Assembly: GCF_900176355.1 (NCBI RefSeq)
Contig: NZ_FWXI01000008.1
Span: 1 to 64,000, forward strand
From: Sporomusa malonica
Lineage (GTDB): Bacteria > Bacillota > Negativicutes > Sporomusales > Sporomusaceae
Length of the DNA: 64,000 nucleotides
Reading direction: 5' to 3'
Shown: in pieces, positions 1 to 7,825 of the stretch
Position numbering within the stretch: the first letter of the stretch is position 1
Layout of the letters: every line of letters starts with the position of its first letter
The notes under the pieces: model-generated
The model's input: only the letters and a program-made list of their open reading frames with translations
The model's database searches: none
What the model was told of the DNA's origin: nothing
Translations under genes and position numbers: made by a program

Positions 1-458
1 GCCCTTGCAACTGCTACTCTCTGCTGCTGACCGCCGCTAAGCTGGTAGGGATATCTATCTTTATACTCGTTCATATTAATTAGACTTAATAGTCGATTAA
101 CCCGCTCATCGCGATCTTTTTTAGGGATATTTGATATGCCAAAAGCAATATTGCTATGAACGGTAAAATGAGGAAACAGCGCATAGTCTTGAAAAACCAT
201 ACCGATTTTTCTTTTTTCTGGCGGAACAAAACTATTCTTATCAGCCACTACCCTATTATTTATTGTTATACTCCCGGATGCCGGTACTTCCAAGCCTGCT
301 ATAAGTCGTAGCACAGTGCTTTTTCCGCTGCCGCTTAACCCGACAATAGAAACTATCTCTCCCTTTTCCACACTAATGTTTAAGTCCTTAAGAACATACT
401 TATCTGTACCTTTATATTTAAATGATACATTTTTCAAGTCTAGAAACAATTGACTCAC
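1..458 (-). CDS. fbpC: Ferric-iron ABC transporter ATPase, partial (FbpC-like)
   Basis: ATP-hydrolysing subunit of a binding-protein-dependent importer on the inner face of the cytoplasmic membrane. The gene runs off the left edge, so only the first ~152 codons are present. Visible are Walker A (GLSGSGKST, residues 40-48), the Q-loop (VFQDYALFPHF) and the ABC signature (LSGGQQQRVAVARA); Walker B lies outside. The GTG start shares the bases GTGA with the stop of the permease gene upstream, suggesting translational coupling. Gene order (binding protein, permease, ATPase) and the Fur box ahead of the set identify it as the third gene of an fbpABC-type operon. The substrate is inferred from the operon, because CysA/PotA/FbpC ATPases look alike. 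Confidence 0.85.
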   Translation of the reverse strand, partial: MSQLFLDLKNVSFKYKGTDKYVLKDLNISVEKGEIVSIVGLSGSGKSTVLRLIAGLEVPASGSITINNRVVADKNSFVPPEKRKIGMVFQDYALFPHFTVHSNIAFGISNIPKKDRDERVNRLLSLINMNEYKDRYPYQLSGGQQQRVAVAR

Positions 459-2056
459 TCCTTCTCTGCTTTGGACAGATAGTAAACCGATATAGAACAG
501 ATGGCTATGATGATTAGCGCGGCCGGAGCACTATGCTGAATTCGTTCATCATGAGCATATTCGTACACCTTGGTGGCAAGTGTATTATAATTGAATGGAC
601 GTAATATAAGCGTTAGCGGCAGCTCTTTGGCCATATCCACAAATACCAAAGAAAAAGCACCTACTAAAGAAGGGATAATCATTTTAAAATCAACTTTGAA
701 GAATGTTTCTGTGACACCACATCCTAAGGTTCTGGATGCCTCAAAAAACGTCTTCCCTATTTTCTCAAAACCACTTTCAAGTGTATTGCAGCCCACCGCT
801 AAGAATCTGACTATATATGCGAAAAACAACATGTATAGACTGGTAATGACAGAGTATTCCCACGCGCTCTCTGTAAATTTATTTAACCACATAAACAATA
901 TCAGAACACCGATAGAAATAACAGCCCCTGGCACCGAATAGCCTACTACGGTAAGTTTAGCCGCAGTCCTGGCGAACATGTTCTGGCTGATTCGGGCGCT
1001 GTTCGTTATCACTATAGAACAGCAAACAATTATAGCAGCACAAATAACTGCTGCAACAACAGTATTGACTGCAGCATCAAAAAAGCTGGGTTCTAATACT
1101 TCATCATAGGTCATAGATGCCCATGCTAATAATTGAAAAAAAGGAAGTAAAAATCCCAGACTAAATATTATAAAACAATAGAAGCTGACTGCCAGTGCTT
1201 TTGTTTTGGGAAGTCTATGTAGTGCCAACACTCTAACCTTAGAAGTAGCGATAGCAAACTTCTTTTGACCCCTTACTATCTTTTCTAATAAGATAATTGA
1301 AACAATAAACCCCATCAAATACATACATAACCGAACAGCCGAGCTAATGTCCCCCATCCCGAACCATACCTTGAAAATTGCAATACTGAAAGTGTTAATC
1401 CCGAAATAACTGACAACTCCGTAATCGTTGGCAACTTCCATTAAAACTAAAGCACAGCCTGAGGCAATTACACCGCGCGAGACTGGAAGTATCACTTTGA
1501 AAAATATTTGCATATAATTCTTGCCAAGCATTCTGGCGCTTTCAATAAGTGATGCTGTGTACTTTGCCAAAAATGCCCTGCTTATAATGTACACATAGGG
1601 GAATAGGAAAAAGGTAAAAATGAATATTGTTCCTGGTACCGACATAATGTCAATCAAAATCATTTTGCCGAAAAGCAAGGTCAGTATTTTGGTGATAACG
1701 CCAGTATAACTGACCATACCGCTGTACGTATAAGCTCCAATATAGGCTGGTATTGACAACGGTAAAATGAGCGCCCACTTAAAAAACTTTCGTAACGGAA
1801 AATCAAAAACTGTAATTATGTAAGCAAGACTGACGCCAAGTAAGGCAGCAAAAAATCCGGAGAATACAAAAAGAATAGCGGTATTTATTATATATTCCTG
1901 AAGCAAGTACTGTTTGATATGTGGCCAATTTTCTGTCTCAGTTGATACAACACCAAATATAATATTCAGTGCCGGAATTATGGTAACAGCTATTACGGCA
2001 AACGCCAAAAGACTCCATGCATTCGATTCGTTTATCAATTTACTCGGTCTTATCAA
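455..2056 (-). CDS. fbpB: Ferric-iron ABC transporter permease (FbpB-like)
   Basis: Membrane permease of the iron(III) importer, 533 aa, about twelve hydrophobic segments. It is the fused double-module type usual for FbpB: each half ends in a cytoplasmic EAA loop that docks the ATPase (ESARMLGKNY near residue 173 and EASRTLGCGV near residue 440). The start ATG is preceded by AAAGGAATTATT. It lies about 95 bp downstream of the binding-protein gene, with a stem-loop in between, and overlaps the ATPase gene by 4 bp. The family also moves putrescine or phosphonates; iron is favoured by the partner binding protein and the Fur box. Confidence 0.85.
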   Translation of the reverse strand: MIRPSKLINESNAWSLLAFAVIAVTIIPALNIIFGVVSTETENWPHIKQYLLQEYIINTAILFVFSGFFAALLGVSLAYIITVFDFPLRKFFKWALILPLSIPAYIGAYTYSGMVSYTGVITKILTLLFGKMILIDIMSVPGTIFIFTFFLFPYVYIISRAFLAKYTASLIESARMLGKNYMQIFFKVILPVSRGVIASGCALVLMEVANDYGVVSYFGINTFSIAIFKVWFGMGDISSAVRLCMYLMGFIVSIILLEKIVRGQKKFAIATSKVRVLALHRLPKTKALAVSFYCFIIFSLGFLLPFFQLLAWASMTYDEVLEPSFFDAAVNTVVAAVICAAIIVCCSIVITNSARISQNMFARTAAKLTVVGYSVPGAVISIGVLILFMWLNKFTESAWEYSVITSLYMLFFAYIVRFLAVGCNTLESGFEKIGKTFFEASRTLGCGVTETFFKVDFKMIIPSLVGAFSLVFVDMAKELPLTLILRPFNYNTLATKVYEYAHDERIQHSAPAALIIIAICSISVYYLSKAEKE

Positions 2057-2101
2057 TGTTAATAATTCCTTTCACAGTATCTGCAATTAATATTGAAAAG
2101 C

Positions 2102-2133
2102 GAACAAGCATGAGGAGAATCTCATGCTTGTTC
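2102..2133 (-). terminator. Intra-operon stem-loop between fbpA and fbpB
   Basis: A perfect 13-bp stem (GAACAAGCATGAG with its complement, 6-nt loop), followed on the minus strand by CTTTTC. Placed just after the binding-protein stop, it is likely to act as a leaky terminator or mRNA stabiliser that gives more binding protein than permease. Function is inferred from position. Confidence 0.65.
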
Positions 2134-2152
2134 ATTTTCGTGAATTCTATTC

Positions 2153-3220
2153 TTACTTCCAACCAATCTCGTTAAATATTTGAACAGCTTTCTTGTTGTT
2201 TTCGCCTAATTTTGAAAGATTAATGTCCTGCTTCTTGAAGGTACCCCACGACTTAAGAAGCGCTGAAGGCTCTACGTTAGGATTTACCGGATATTCAGTA
2301 CTTGCTTCGGCAAATGTCTTTTGGGCATCGGCCTCTGATAAGAATTCAAGTAACTTCACAGCGTTGGTAACATTTTGGGAAGTCTTGACGATTCCGGCAC
2401 CGCTTACGTTAACATGTGTACCTGTTGTATTTTGATTGGGGAAGAATACGCCAAGTTTCTCAGCAGCTTTGACTTCTTCCGCATCCTTTGAATTTAGCAT
2501 TTGGCCAAGATAATACGAGTTCATAATCGCCACATCGCCCTTACCTGCGGCTATGGCCTTAGCTTGGTCTCTGTCGCCACCTTCAGGCTGTTTGGCAAAA
2601 TTGCTCACAAGACCCTTAGCCCACTCTTTGGCTTTGTCTTCACCATTCAGCTCTATGAACGAAGCCAGCATTGATTGATTGTAAATATTGTTAGACGACC
2701 TTGTTACAATTTTGCCTTTCCATTTAGTAGCAGTTAGATCTTCATATGTAGACAGTTCCTCTTTATTGACCCTATCTTTAGCGTATACCAACACCCTGGC
2801 TCTCATCGTCAAGCCTGTCCACATTTTATCTTTATCGATAAAGTTTGCAGGAATATTCTTTTCTATCACAGGGCTTTTGATAGGCTGTAACAGGCCAGCT
2901 TCTTTTGCTAGGTGAAGATTGCCGGCATCAGAAGTAATATAAATATCGGCTTTACTACTAGCGCCTTCAGTTTTTATTCGTTGGATAAGTTCTTCACCAC
3001 TGGCTTTAATAAGATTTACCTTAATGCCAGTTTTATCTGTGAAAGCTTTGTAAATTGCATCATCCACACCAGGATAATGCCTAGCTGTGTAAACATTGAC
3101 TTCTTTGGATTCAGGCTGACTGGTTTGGGGCACAGCTGACTGCTTTGTGGAGGCGCAACCGGCAAACACAAGAGATGCTGACATTAGTAGTGATAACATT
3201 AGAGTAATAGGCTTCTTCAC
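2153..3220 (-). CDS. fbpA: Iron(III)-binding lipoprotein of ABC importer (FbpA/FutA-like)
   Basis: Extracytoplasmic solute-binding protein, 355 aa, anchored by a lipobox (LVFAGC, cysteine at residue 22). The mature part opens with VNVYTARHYPG and carries a YY pair in NSYYLG near residue 237; in FbpA/FutA1 proteins these tyrosines ligate Fe3+. Residues between show the usual type-2 periplasmic-binding-protein pattern (KADIYITSDAG, WKGKI, NIYNQSMLASF). It is the first gene of the operon, directly behind a Fur box, which supports ferric iron as substrate. The ATG start follows GGAGGTATTGTAGAAAGTGAAG at a slightly long spacing. Confidence 0.9.
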   Translation of the reverse strand: MKKPITLMLSLLMSASLVFAGCASTKQSAVPQTSQPESKEVNVYTARHYPGVDDAIYKAFTDKTGIKVNLIKASGEELIQRIKTEGASSKADIYITSDAGNLHLAKEAGLLQPIKSPVIEKNIPANFIDKDKMWTGLTMRARVLVYAKDRVNKEELSTYEDLTATKWKGKIVTRSSNNIYNQSMLASFIELNGEDKAKEWAKGLVSNFAKQPEGGDRDQAKAIAAGKGDVAIMNSYYLGQMLNSKDAEEVKAAEKLGVFFPNQNTTGTHVNVSGAGIVKTSQNVTNAVKLLEFLSEADAQKTFAEASTEYPVNPNVEPSALLKSWGTFKKQDINLSKLGENNKKAVQIFNEIGWK

Positions 3221-3249
3221 TTTCTACAATACCTCCGACACAATTAACT

Positions 3250-3268
3250 GATAATGAATTTCATTATC
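3250..3268 (-). promoter_or_regulatory. Fur box upstream of fbpA
   Basis: GATAATGAATTTCATTATC is a perfect 9-1-9 inverted repeat matching the 19-bp Fur consensus GATAATGATAATCATTATC in all but the middle bases. It sits 30-48 bp ahead of the fbpA start, so Fe2+-loaded Fur should block transcription when iron is plentiful. Confidence 0.9.
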
Positions 3269-3286
3269 GTGACTAAATGATAACAT

Positions 3287-3335
3287 AAAATGTCATTATT
3301 GGTCAACTAGGTATCCTTTTTAAAATGTCATTATT
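3287..3335 (-). promoter_or_regulatory. Direct repeat in fbpA upstream region
   Basis: The 14-mer AAAATGTCATTATT occurs at 3287-3300 and again at 3322-3335, 35 bp apart. The first copy also pairs loosely with AATGATAACAT just before it, resembling a degenerate Fur half-site pair. These may be secondary Fur sites extending repression, or part of the promoter; no better assignment is possible from sequence. Confidence 0.45.
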
Positions 3336-3402
3336 TTAAAGTTTGAATTAGCATTGTTCAATATGGGAATTCAACAAAAAAAATTTACGCTAGTTATGAA
3401 AA

Positions 3403-3437
3403 TGTAGACCTTGGAACTACGAATTCCAAGGTCTACA
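3403..3437 (-). terminator. Terminator of the doxX gene
   Basis: A perfect 14-bp inverted repeat (TGTAGACCTTGGAA and complement, 7-nt loop), followed by TTTTC on the minus strand, five bases after the doxX stop codon. Confidence 0.75.
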
Positions 3438-3441
3438 GAGC

Positions 3442-3858
3442 TTACTGCTTTTGACAACGCCCATCGATACTGTACCGGCCAGGTCCAATCAATATCAAAC
3501 TAAGAAATACAATGCCGACCTCGATAGCTTGCGAAGCGCCACCCAACCCAGCTCCAGTACTAAACTTTAATACAACAGCAACAACCATGTTAAAAGCTAG
3601 CATCATAGCAACTGGACGGGTTAAGAAGCCGACAGCAATTAGAATTCCTCCAAAAAATTCAGTAGCGGCAGACATAAATCCCCAAAATGCCGGTGCAAAG
3701 CCAACACCCAAAAACTTCATAGCCATCCCGAGTTTTACCCAAGTCTCAGTTCCACCAAAAATTTTTGGCCAGCCATGAAAAACAAACATTAATCCAATTC
3801 CCACACGCAATAGTAATATCCCTAACTCTCTATGCTTGTCCCAGTTTCCTAATATCAT
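3442..3858 (-). CDS. DoxX family membrane protein
   Basis: Small integral membrane protein of the DoxX family, 138 aa with four hydrophobic helices (about residues 10-28, 54-74, 82-100 and 107-125) and the family motifs LLLRVGIGLMFVFHGWPK and GFLTRPVA. DoxX proteins are found in thiol/oxidative and quinone-stress operons; MhqP of Bacillus subtilis is one. The ATG is preceded by AGGAGGTAG. Directly upstream is a MarR gene in the same orientation, and an 18-bp palindrome resembling an MhqR operator lies about 100 bp before the start. A role in quinone or electrophile resistance is inferred from this pairing; the biochemical activity is unknown. Confidence 0.8.
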   Translation of the reverse strand: MILGNWDKHRELGILLLRVGIGLMFVFHGWPKIFGGTETWVKLGMAMKFLGVGFAPAFWGFMSAATEFFGGILIAVGFLTRPVAMMLAFNMVVAVVLKFSTGAGLGGASQAIEVGIVFLSLILIGPGRYSIDGRCQKQ

Positions 3859-3954
3859 TTTTTTCTACCTCCTGATGTTATTCCAAAGTGTAATTTATAA
3901 AAACCATAGATACACCACTTATTCGCTCCGCTAATCCTCCTCAAACCTTGAATT

Positions 3955-3972
3955 TATCTTAAATTAAAGATA
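3955..3972. promoter_or_regulatory. MarR/MhqR-like operator upstream of doxX
   Basis: TATCTTAAATTAAAGATA is a near-perfect palindrome lying between the marR stop and the doxX start. Its ends (TATCTT...AAGATA) recall the MhqR operator of B. subtilis (tATCTcgaAtTCgAGATa). A second version overlaps the marR promoter at 4462-4479, which makes it the likely binding site of the neighbouring regulator. Confidence 0.65.
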
Positions 3973-3985
3973 TTTGGTTAAATTT

Positions 3986-4432
3986 TTAGTGACTCTCCGC
4001 CCAGAGGCCGATTTTTTTTACTAAATCAATCGCAAACTGTTTTTCTTCTACCGTTAGCCCCTGAAATGCTTTTGTTAAAGTTTCCGCATGCTGTGGGAAG
4101 ATTTCAGCCAATAACGCCTTTCCATGTTCTGTCAAAGTTGCGTACACAATTCGCCGATCTTCCTCACAAGGTTTACGCTCAAGTAAACCCTTCTTCTCAA
4201 GTTTATTAATTACATATGTGATACTGCCACTGGTAATTAATATCTTCTCACCTATTTGCTGGAGTGGGTGGGGCCCTTTGTGATACAGGAGTTCAAGTAC
4301 TGCGAACTCAGTCTGGTTCAATCCGTAACGCCTGATATCACGCCGGTCTAATTCCATAAGCGTGTTGTGGGTGCGAGCTAGAACAGTGAACAGTTTTAAT
4401 GCTAGGCTCTGCTCGTAGCTATCTTGGCTCAT
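3986..4432 (-). CDS. MarR family regulator (MhqR-like)
   Basis: Dimeric winged-helix repressor, 148 aa. Hallmarks are the recognition-helix stretch ILITSGSITYVINKLEKKGL (residues 64-83) and the wing DRRIVYATLTEHG (97-109). It is preceded by a strong promoter whose downstream edge overlaps a TATCTT-type operator, indicating autoregulation, and it is followed by doxX behind a second such operator. One cysteine (residue 94, KPCEEDRR) sits just before the wing and could be a redox sensor; that is speculation. It resembles MhqR in context more than in any diagnostic residue. Confidence 0.85.
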   Translation of the reverse strand: MSQDSYEQSLALKLFTVLARTHNTLMELDRRDIRRYGLNQTEFAVLELLYHKGPHPLQQIGEKILITSGSITYVINKLEKKGLLERKPCEEDRRIVYATLTEHGKALLAEIFPQHAETLTKAFQGLTVEEKQFAIDLVKKIGLWAESH

Positions 4433-4461
4433 TCTCTCTCTCCTAGCGACTTACTATCGAT

Positions 4462-4508
4462 TCTCTTTACTTCAAGATAATTTTAAAATATATAATGCCA
4501 AATGTCAA
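4462..4508 (-). promoter_or_regulatory. marR promoter with overlapping operator
   Basis: On the minus strand a consensus TTGACA (4503-4508) is followed after 17 bp by TAAAAT (4480-4485). Immediately downstream, bases 4462-4479 read TATCTTGAAGTAAAGAGA, matching 14 of 18 positions of the palindrome upstream of doxX. Binding there would block RNA polymerase. Confidence 0.7.
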
Positions 4509-4541
4509 GAAGGAGTCAGTATCTAAACAGGAATTTCGTGA

Positions 4542-4587
4542 TAAAGAAAACACGACTTGCGACGAGCCTTTGGCGACAGCGGAAGCT
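4542..4587 (+). repeat. Truncated copy of the dispersed 90-bp repeat
   Basis: The left half of the repeat family seen complete at 6596, 31356, 36979 and 37068 (TAAAGAAAACACG...GGCGACAGCGGAAGC). The right half with the GAAAGT/ACTTTC hairpin is missing, and two substitutions (ACTTGCGACG for GCTTGCGCCG) break the main stem, so this looks like a decayed copy. Confidence 0.7.
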
Positions 4588-4690
4588 TTCACAAAGGATA
4601 AATATACACATGATACTGCAAAAATGCAGGAGGGGATTGCCGAGAAATTATCGGAGATCTGGAGTAGAAAAAGTGCAGAAAAATAAAATA

Positions 4691-4712
4691 GGACCGTCAA
4701 GATAGACGGCCC
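4691..4712 (-). terminator. Second terminator-like hairpin after the tRNA cluster
   Basis: GGGCCGTC-TATCTT-GACGGTCC on the minus strand, with one internal mismatch, followed by TATTTTATTTTT. It follows another terminator at 4783-4803 and may back it up. Confidence 0.5.
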
Positions 4713-4782
4713 AAAATTCGGAGTTAGAGCATTGTGTTGTCAAAATGTCTTCAGGACCCATCGGACTATGAAAATGAAAAAG

Positions 4783-4803
4783 ACTTCGCAATGACTGCGA
4801 AGT
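4783..4803 (-). terminator. Terminator of the five-tRNA cluster
   Basis: A perfect 8-bp stem ACTTCGCA/TGCGAAGT with 5-nt loop, followed on the minus strand by CTTTTTC, 12 bases beyond the last tRNA. Confidence 0.8.
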
Positions 4804-4814
4804 TTTCTTCATAC

Positions 4815-4903
4815 TGGTGCCGAGGACCGGAATCGAACCGGTACGGAAATTTCTTTCCGACGGATTTTAAGTCCGTTGCGTCTGCCAGTTCCGCCACCCC
4901 GGC
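4815..4903 (-). tRNA. tRNA-Leu (anticodon TAA)
   Basis: 89 nt with encoded CCA and a long variable arm; anticodon loop CTTAAAA. Last tRNA of a five-gene array transcribed on the minus strand. Confidence 0.95.
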
Positions 4904-4949
4904 ATGTAATTAATTAAAAAACCACATATGTGGCTCTTATTATGTTAGA

Positions 4950-5024
<75 letters not shown>

Positions 5025-5031
5025 ACAACAA

Positions 5032-5106
5032 TGGAGCGGAAAACGAGATTCGAACTCGCGACCCTCGCCTTGGCAAGGCGATGCTCTACCGCTGAGCTAC
5101 TTCCGC
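5032..5106 (-). tRNA. tRNA-Gly (anticodon GCC)
   Basis: 75 nt with encoded CCA; anticodon loop TTGCCAA. An identical gene occurs at 9518-9592, also beside a tRNA-Asp. Confidence 0.95.
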
Positions 5107-5111
5107 GCAAA

Positions 5112-5187
<76 letters not shown>

Positions 5188-5195
5188 GTGTAAAT

Positions 5196-5272
5196 TGGCG
5201 ACCCTGAACGGATTTGAACCGTCGATCTCCGCCGTGACAGGGCGGCATGTTAGACCGCTACACCACAGGGCC
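5196..5272 (-). tRNA. tRNA-Asp (anticodon GTC)
   Basis: 77 nt with encoded CCA; acceptor GGCCCTG pairs with CAGGGTC; anticodon loop CTGTCAC. First gene of the array. The copy at 9602-9678 differs by a compensated acceptor pair (GGCCCCG/CGGGGTC). Confidence 0.95.
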
Positions 5273-5420
5273 GCTTAATAAATCGCATAATCTAGTATAT
5301 ATCAGTCTTTTATTAAAGTCAATACTGAATAAAATCCCAATTTTTATACCAGCTATACACTGACGGAATATATTATATCTCAATAGAAATAACCCGTCAA
5401 GTACTTTAGAAAATCGGATT

Positions 5421-5783
5421 TTATCCTGCCAAAACCTTATTTACTGTTTCTGCTACCTGATCAGGCTCAAAGGGCTTTATGATAAAGCTTGATGCACCTG
5501 CTTTGAGAGCGTCCGTAATGATACTTCGTTGACCAATGGCTGTGACCATGATAATACGGGCTAGTGGGTCTTCCTCATGAATATGCTTTACTGCTTCAAT
5601 GCCGTCCATTATCGGCATAGTAATATCCATAGTAACCAAATCTGGTTTGTACTGGCGGTATAATTGTACTGCTTGTTTTCCGTCACCCGCTTCGCCAACG
5701 ATCTCATGACCATTATCTGTTAACAGCTTTTTCAACATCATTCGCATGAATGAAGAATCATCGCAAACTAAAATCTTTGCCAT
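5421..5783 (-). CDS. cheY: CheY-like single-domain response regulator
   Basis: Stand-alone receiver domain, 120 aa. The acidic pair (CDDSSF, residues 7-12), phospho-acceptor Asp in VTMDITMPIMDG (about residue 53), Thr in MVTAIG and Lys in IIKPFEP are all present, so it should be phosphorylatable. There is no output domain, as in chemotaxis CheY, where it would act on the flagellar switch; no kinase is adjacent, so the pathway is open. The ATG at 5783 follows AGGAGG with 7-nt spacing and is preferred over a TTG one codon upstream. It lies 36 bp downstream of a gene of unknown function in the same orientation, possibly co-transcribed. Confidence 0.85.
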   Translation of the reverse strand: MAKILVCDDSSFMRMMLKKLLTDNGHEIVGEAGDGKQAVQLYRQYKPDLVTMDITMPIMDGIEAVKHIHEEDPLARIIMVTAIGQRSIITDALKAGASSFIIKPFEPDQVAETVNKVLAG

Positions 5784-5819
5784 CAAGTAACCTCCTGCGT
5801 TTAGCGCTCTACCTAACTA

Positions 5820-6482
5820 TCATTGTAGCTTTAACCGTAATTTCTCAAGCATTGGATTCAGATTATCATTTAACCTTCCCTCAAGTTCAGGCAGCGTCTT
5901 GGCATCGAATTCAGCCGTCGGAATTGGCGTTCGTCTGAGGCGTATTTCACTAAAGAATTGATCGCGAAATATATTGTAATTTACAACCAGGTTACTCTCT
6001 GTAGCAAAGTCACTATAGTCTATTATAACATAAGAACCGTTCAATCCTTTAAATGGTTCTTGCGGTGTTATAAAAAGTTCAAATCCGGCTAAATTCTTAG
6101 GCAGCTGGAGCGCATAAGGCCACTCGAGAATTTTCTTTGATGCAAATTGCGCACATAAGCAGTTTGCATCAAATTGAGCTAAACCGCAAAGTGTTTTTTC
6201 CATCCGTTCTCTCAATAGCTTTTCCAGCGCTGCTATGTTTGCGGTAAAAAAGCTGATATCGCAAAACTCTGTTAATCCAATTACCGTACGAACTAAAAAG
6301 TCTTTAGTAGCTTTATCATATAAAACAGTAAAGCTACGCCTAGCTTTTTGATTATTATATGTAAAAATACGGTACTGGGAGCCGCATGTCATTAACTCGT
6401 TAATGAGCGTGAAGCCGCACATCTCTAAGGGAAGATTTTGCAAAAACTCCCACTCTGTTACTTGTTTAACAATTTTTTCCAT
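5820..6482 (-). CDS. Hypothetical protein upstream of cheY
   Basis: 220 aa, soluble, no signal peptide or membrane helix; not recognised. It has five cysteines (one in LEMCGFTL, one in MTCGSQY, one in EFCDISF, and LCGL and NCLCAQF further on), mixed alpha/beta composition and a C-terminal stretch rich in Leu and Asn (LEGRLNDNLNPMLEKLRLKLQ region). Start ATG follows AGGAGAGGACTACTAT. Same orientation and short gap to cheY suggest a shared transcript, so it could have a signalling or chemotaxis-related role, but nothing in the sequence shows that. Confidence 0.6.
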   Translation of the reverse strand: MEKIVKQVTEWEFLQNLPLEMCGFTLINELMTCGSQYRIFTYNNQKARRSFTVLYDKATKDFLVRTVIGLTEFCDISFFTANIAALEKLLRERMEKTLCGLAQFDANCLCAQFASKKILEWPYALQLPKNLAGFELFITPQEPFKGLNGSYVIIDYSDFATESNLVVNYNIFRDQFFSEIRLRRTPIPTAEFDAKTLPELEGRLNDNLNPMLEKLRLKLQ

Positions 6483-6595
6483 ATAGTAGTCCTCTCCTAT
6501 TAACCGATATGACTATATTCTTGGCTACCCTAAAAAAAACCTGCCTGCCAAGTAACCAAAAAATAAACTCAGAATAGTATGAAGTAGCTCCTACG

Positions 6596-6684
6596 TAAAG
6601 AAAACACGGCTTGCGCCGAGCCTCTGGCGAAAGCGGAAGCCGCTGTTGCCTTATCCAGACGGAAAGTTATACTTTCTTACAGGA
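6596..6684 (+). repeat. Dispersed 89-90 bp hairpin repeat, copy 1
   Basis: Full copy beginning TAAAGAAAACACGGC and ending CTTTCTTACAGGA. It folds into an imperfect arm (CGGCTT...AAGCCG around GCGCC/GGCG) and a short hairpin GAAAGT-TAT-ACTTTC. It lies 33 bp before the ATG of the binding-protein gene, so it may fall in its leader. Other copies: 31356, 36979, 37068, and a half copy at 4542. Confidence 0.85.
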
Positions 6685-6717
6685 GAACAAATTCTAAAAT
6701 CACAAGGAGGGAACAAT

Positions 6718-7794
6718 ATGTTAAAACGTTGGGGAGGACTGGTGTCAGTCTTACTTGTATTCACCTTTTTCATTACGGCTTGCAGTCTGGCGCCTACTAC
6801 CCAGGTTTCACCGGCAAAAGGGATTGCCTGGGCTCCTGGATTAACTGCACTGCCGCAGGAAACTGTGGTAAAGGTTGGCATGAAGCAGGTTATTTCTGAT
6901 GCAGGTATTCTTATCGGTATGGCCAAAGGCTATTATCAGGACCTTGGCATCAAAATTGATCCGATACAATTCAATTCAGGTCAGGAGATGATTAATCAGT
7001 TGGCCGCCGGACAATTAGATGTCGGCGCAACCGTAACTGCCGCTGGGCTTTTAAATGCCATGTCCCGCGATATACCGGTTAAAATCGTGGCCGACAAAGG
7101 TATTAACGTTCCCGGACAGGGATACTATCGCTTAGTCGTGAGAAAAGATCTTGCTAATGACTTGAAAGACTTTGCAGACCTGCGCGGCAAAAAAATTGCT
7201 GTGGTTGGTACGGCTTCTTTAGATGAGATATGCCTGGCACGGGTTTTAGCCAAAGGCGGCTTAACGACCAAAGATATTGATATGCAGGTAATCCGCGCAT
7301 TCCCTGATATGCTAGTTTCCCTGGGCAATAAGAGCATTGATGCCGCCATGGTCATTGAGCCCTTTGTAACCCAAGGCATTGCCAAAGGTATTGTTGACCC
7401 CTGGAAAGATCCGTCTGAATATGACCCAGATGCCCAAATCGCCCTGTTAGTATACGGTACTAGTATGACCACACGTCCAGATGTAGCTAATCGCTTTATG
7501 ACTGCTTATGTAAAATCTATGCGTGACTACAATGATGCTTTTTTCAAAAATAAAAACAAATCTGAAGTAATCAACATGCTCTGCAAATATTCGGTTATCA
7601 AAGACCCAGCCTTATATGAAAAAATGTTCCCTACCGGGCTTAATCCTGACGGCTACCTCCGGATGAATGGAATTGCTGCTGATTTAGCGTGGTACAAAGA
7701 AAATAACCTGCTTAAGTCTGAAATTAAACTGGAAGATGCTGTTGATAACAAGTATGTAGATTTTGCCGTGAAGACCTTAGGCAAATATCAATAA
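6718..7794 (+). CDS. NitT/TauT-type ABC transporter substrate-binding lipoprotein
   Basis: Binding protein of the SsuA/TauA/ThiY superfamily (NMT1-like fold), 358 aa. A lipoprotein signal ends at FFITACS (Cys near residue 22). Family features are ILIGMAKGYYQDLGI (about 63-77), the GQLDVGAT segment and LRGKKIAVVG. Start ATG at 6718 follows AAGGAGGGAACAAT; an in-frame extension upstream runs into a repeat and is not credible. Permease and ATPase genes follow at once. Substrates of the family include alkanesulfonates, taurine, nitrate, bicarbonate and thiamine precursors; nothing here decides between them. Confidence 0.85.
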   Translation: MLKRWGGLVSVLLVFTFFITACSLAPTTQVSPAKGIAWAPGLTALPQETVVKVGMKQVISDAGILIGMAKGYYQDLGIKIDPIQFNSGQEMINQLAAGQLDVGATVTAAGLLNAMSRDIPVKIVADKGINVPGQGYYRLVVRKDLANDLKDFADLRGKKIAVVGTASLDEICLARVLAKGGLTTKDIDMQVIRAFPDMLVSLGNKSIDAAMVIEPFVTQGIAKGIVDPWKDPSEYDPDAQIALLVYGTSMTTRPDVANRFMTAYVKSMRDYNDAFFKNKNKSEVINMLCKYSVIKDPALYEKMFPTGLNPDGYLRMNGIAADLAWYKENNLLKSEIKLEDAVDNKYVDFAVKTLGKYQ

Positions 7795-7825
7795 ACCCTA
7801 TGTTGTATACCGGGAGCTGATTTAG

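Noticed and set aside
4495-4686. 63-codon plus-strand reading frame upstream of marR
   Set aside because: It runs through a truncated dispersed repeat, has no ribosome site, and its ATG lies within the marR promoter region.
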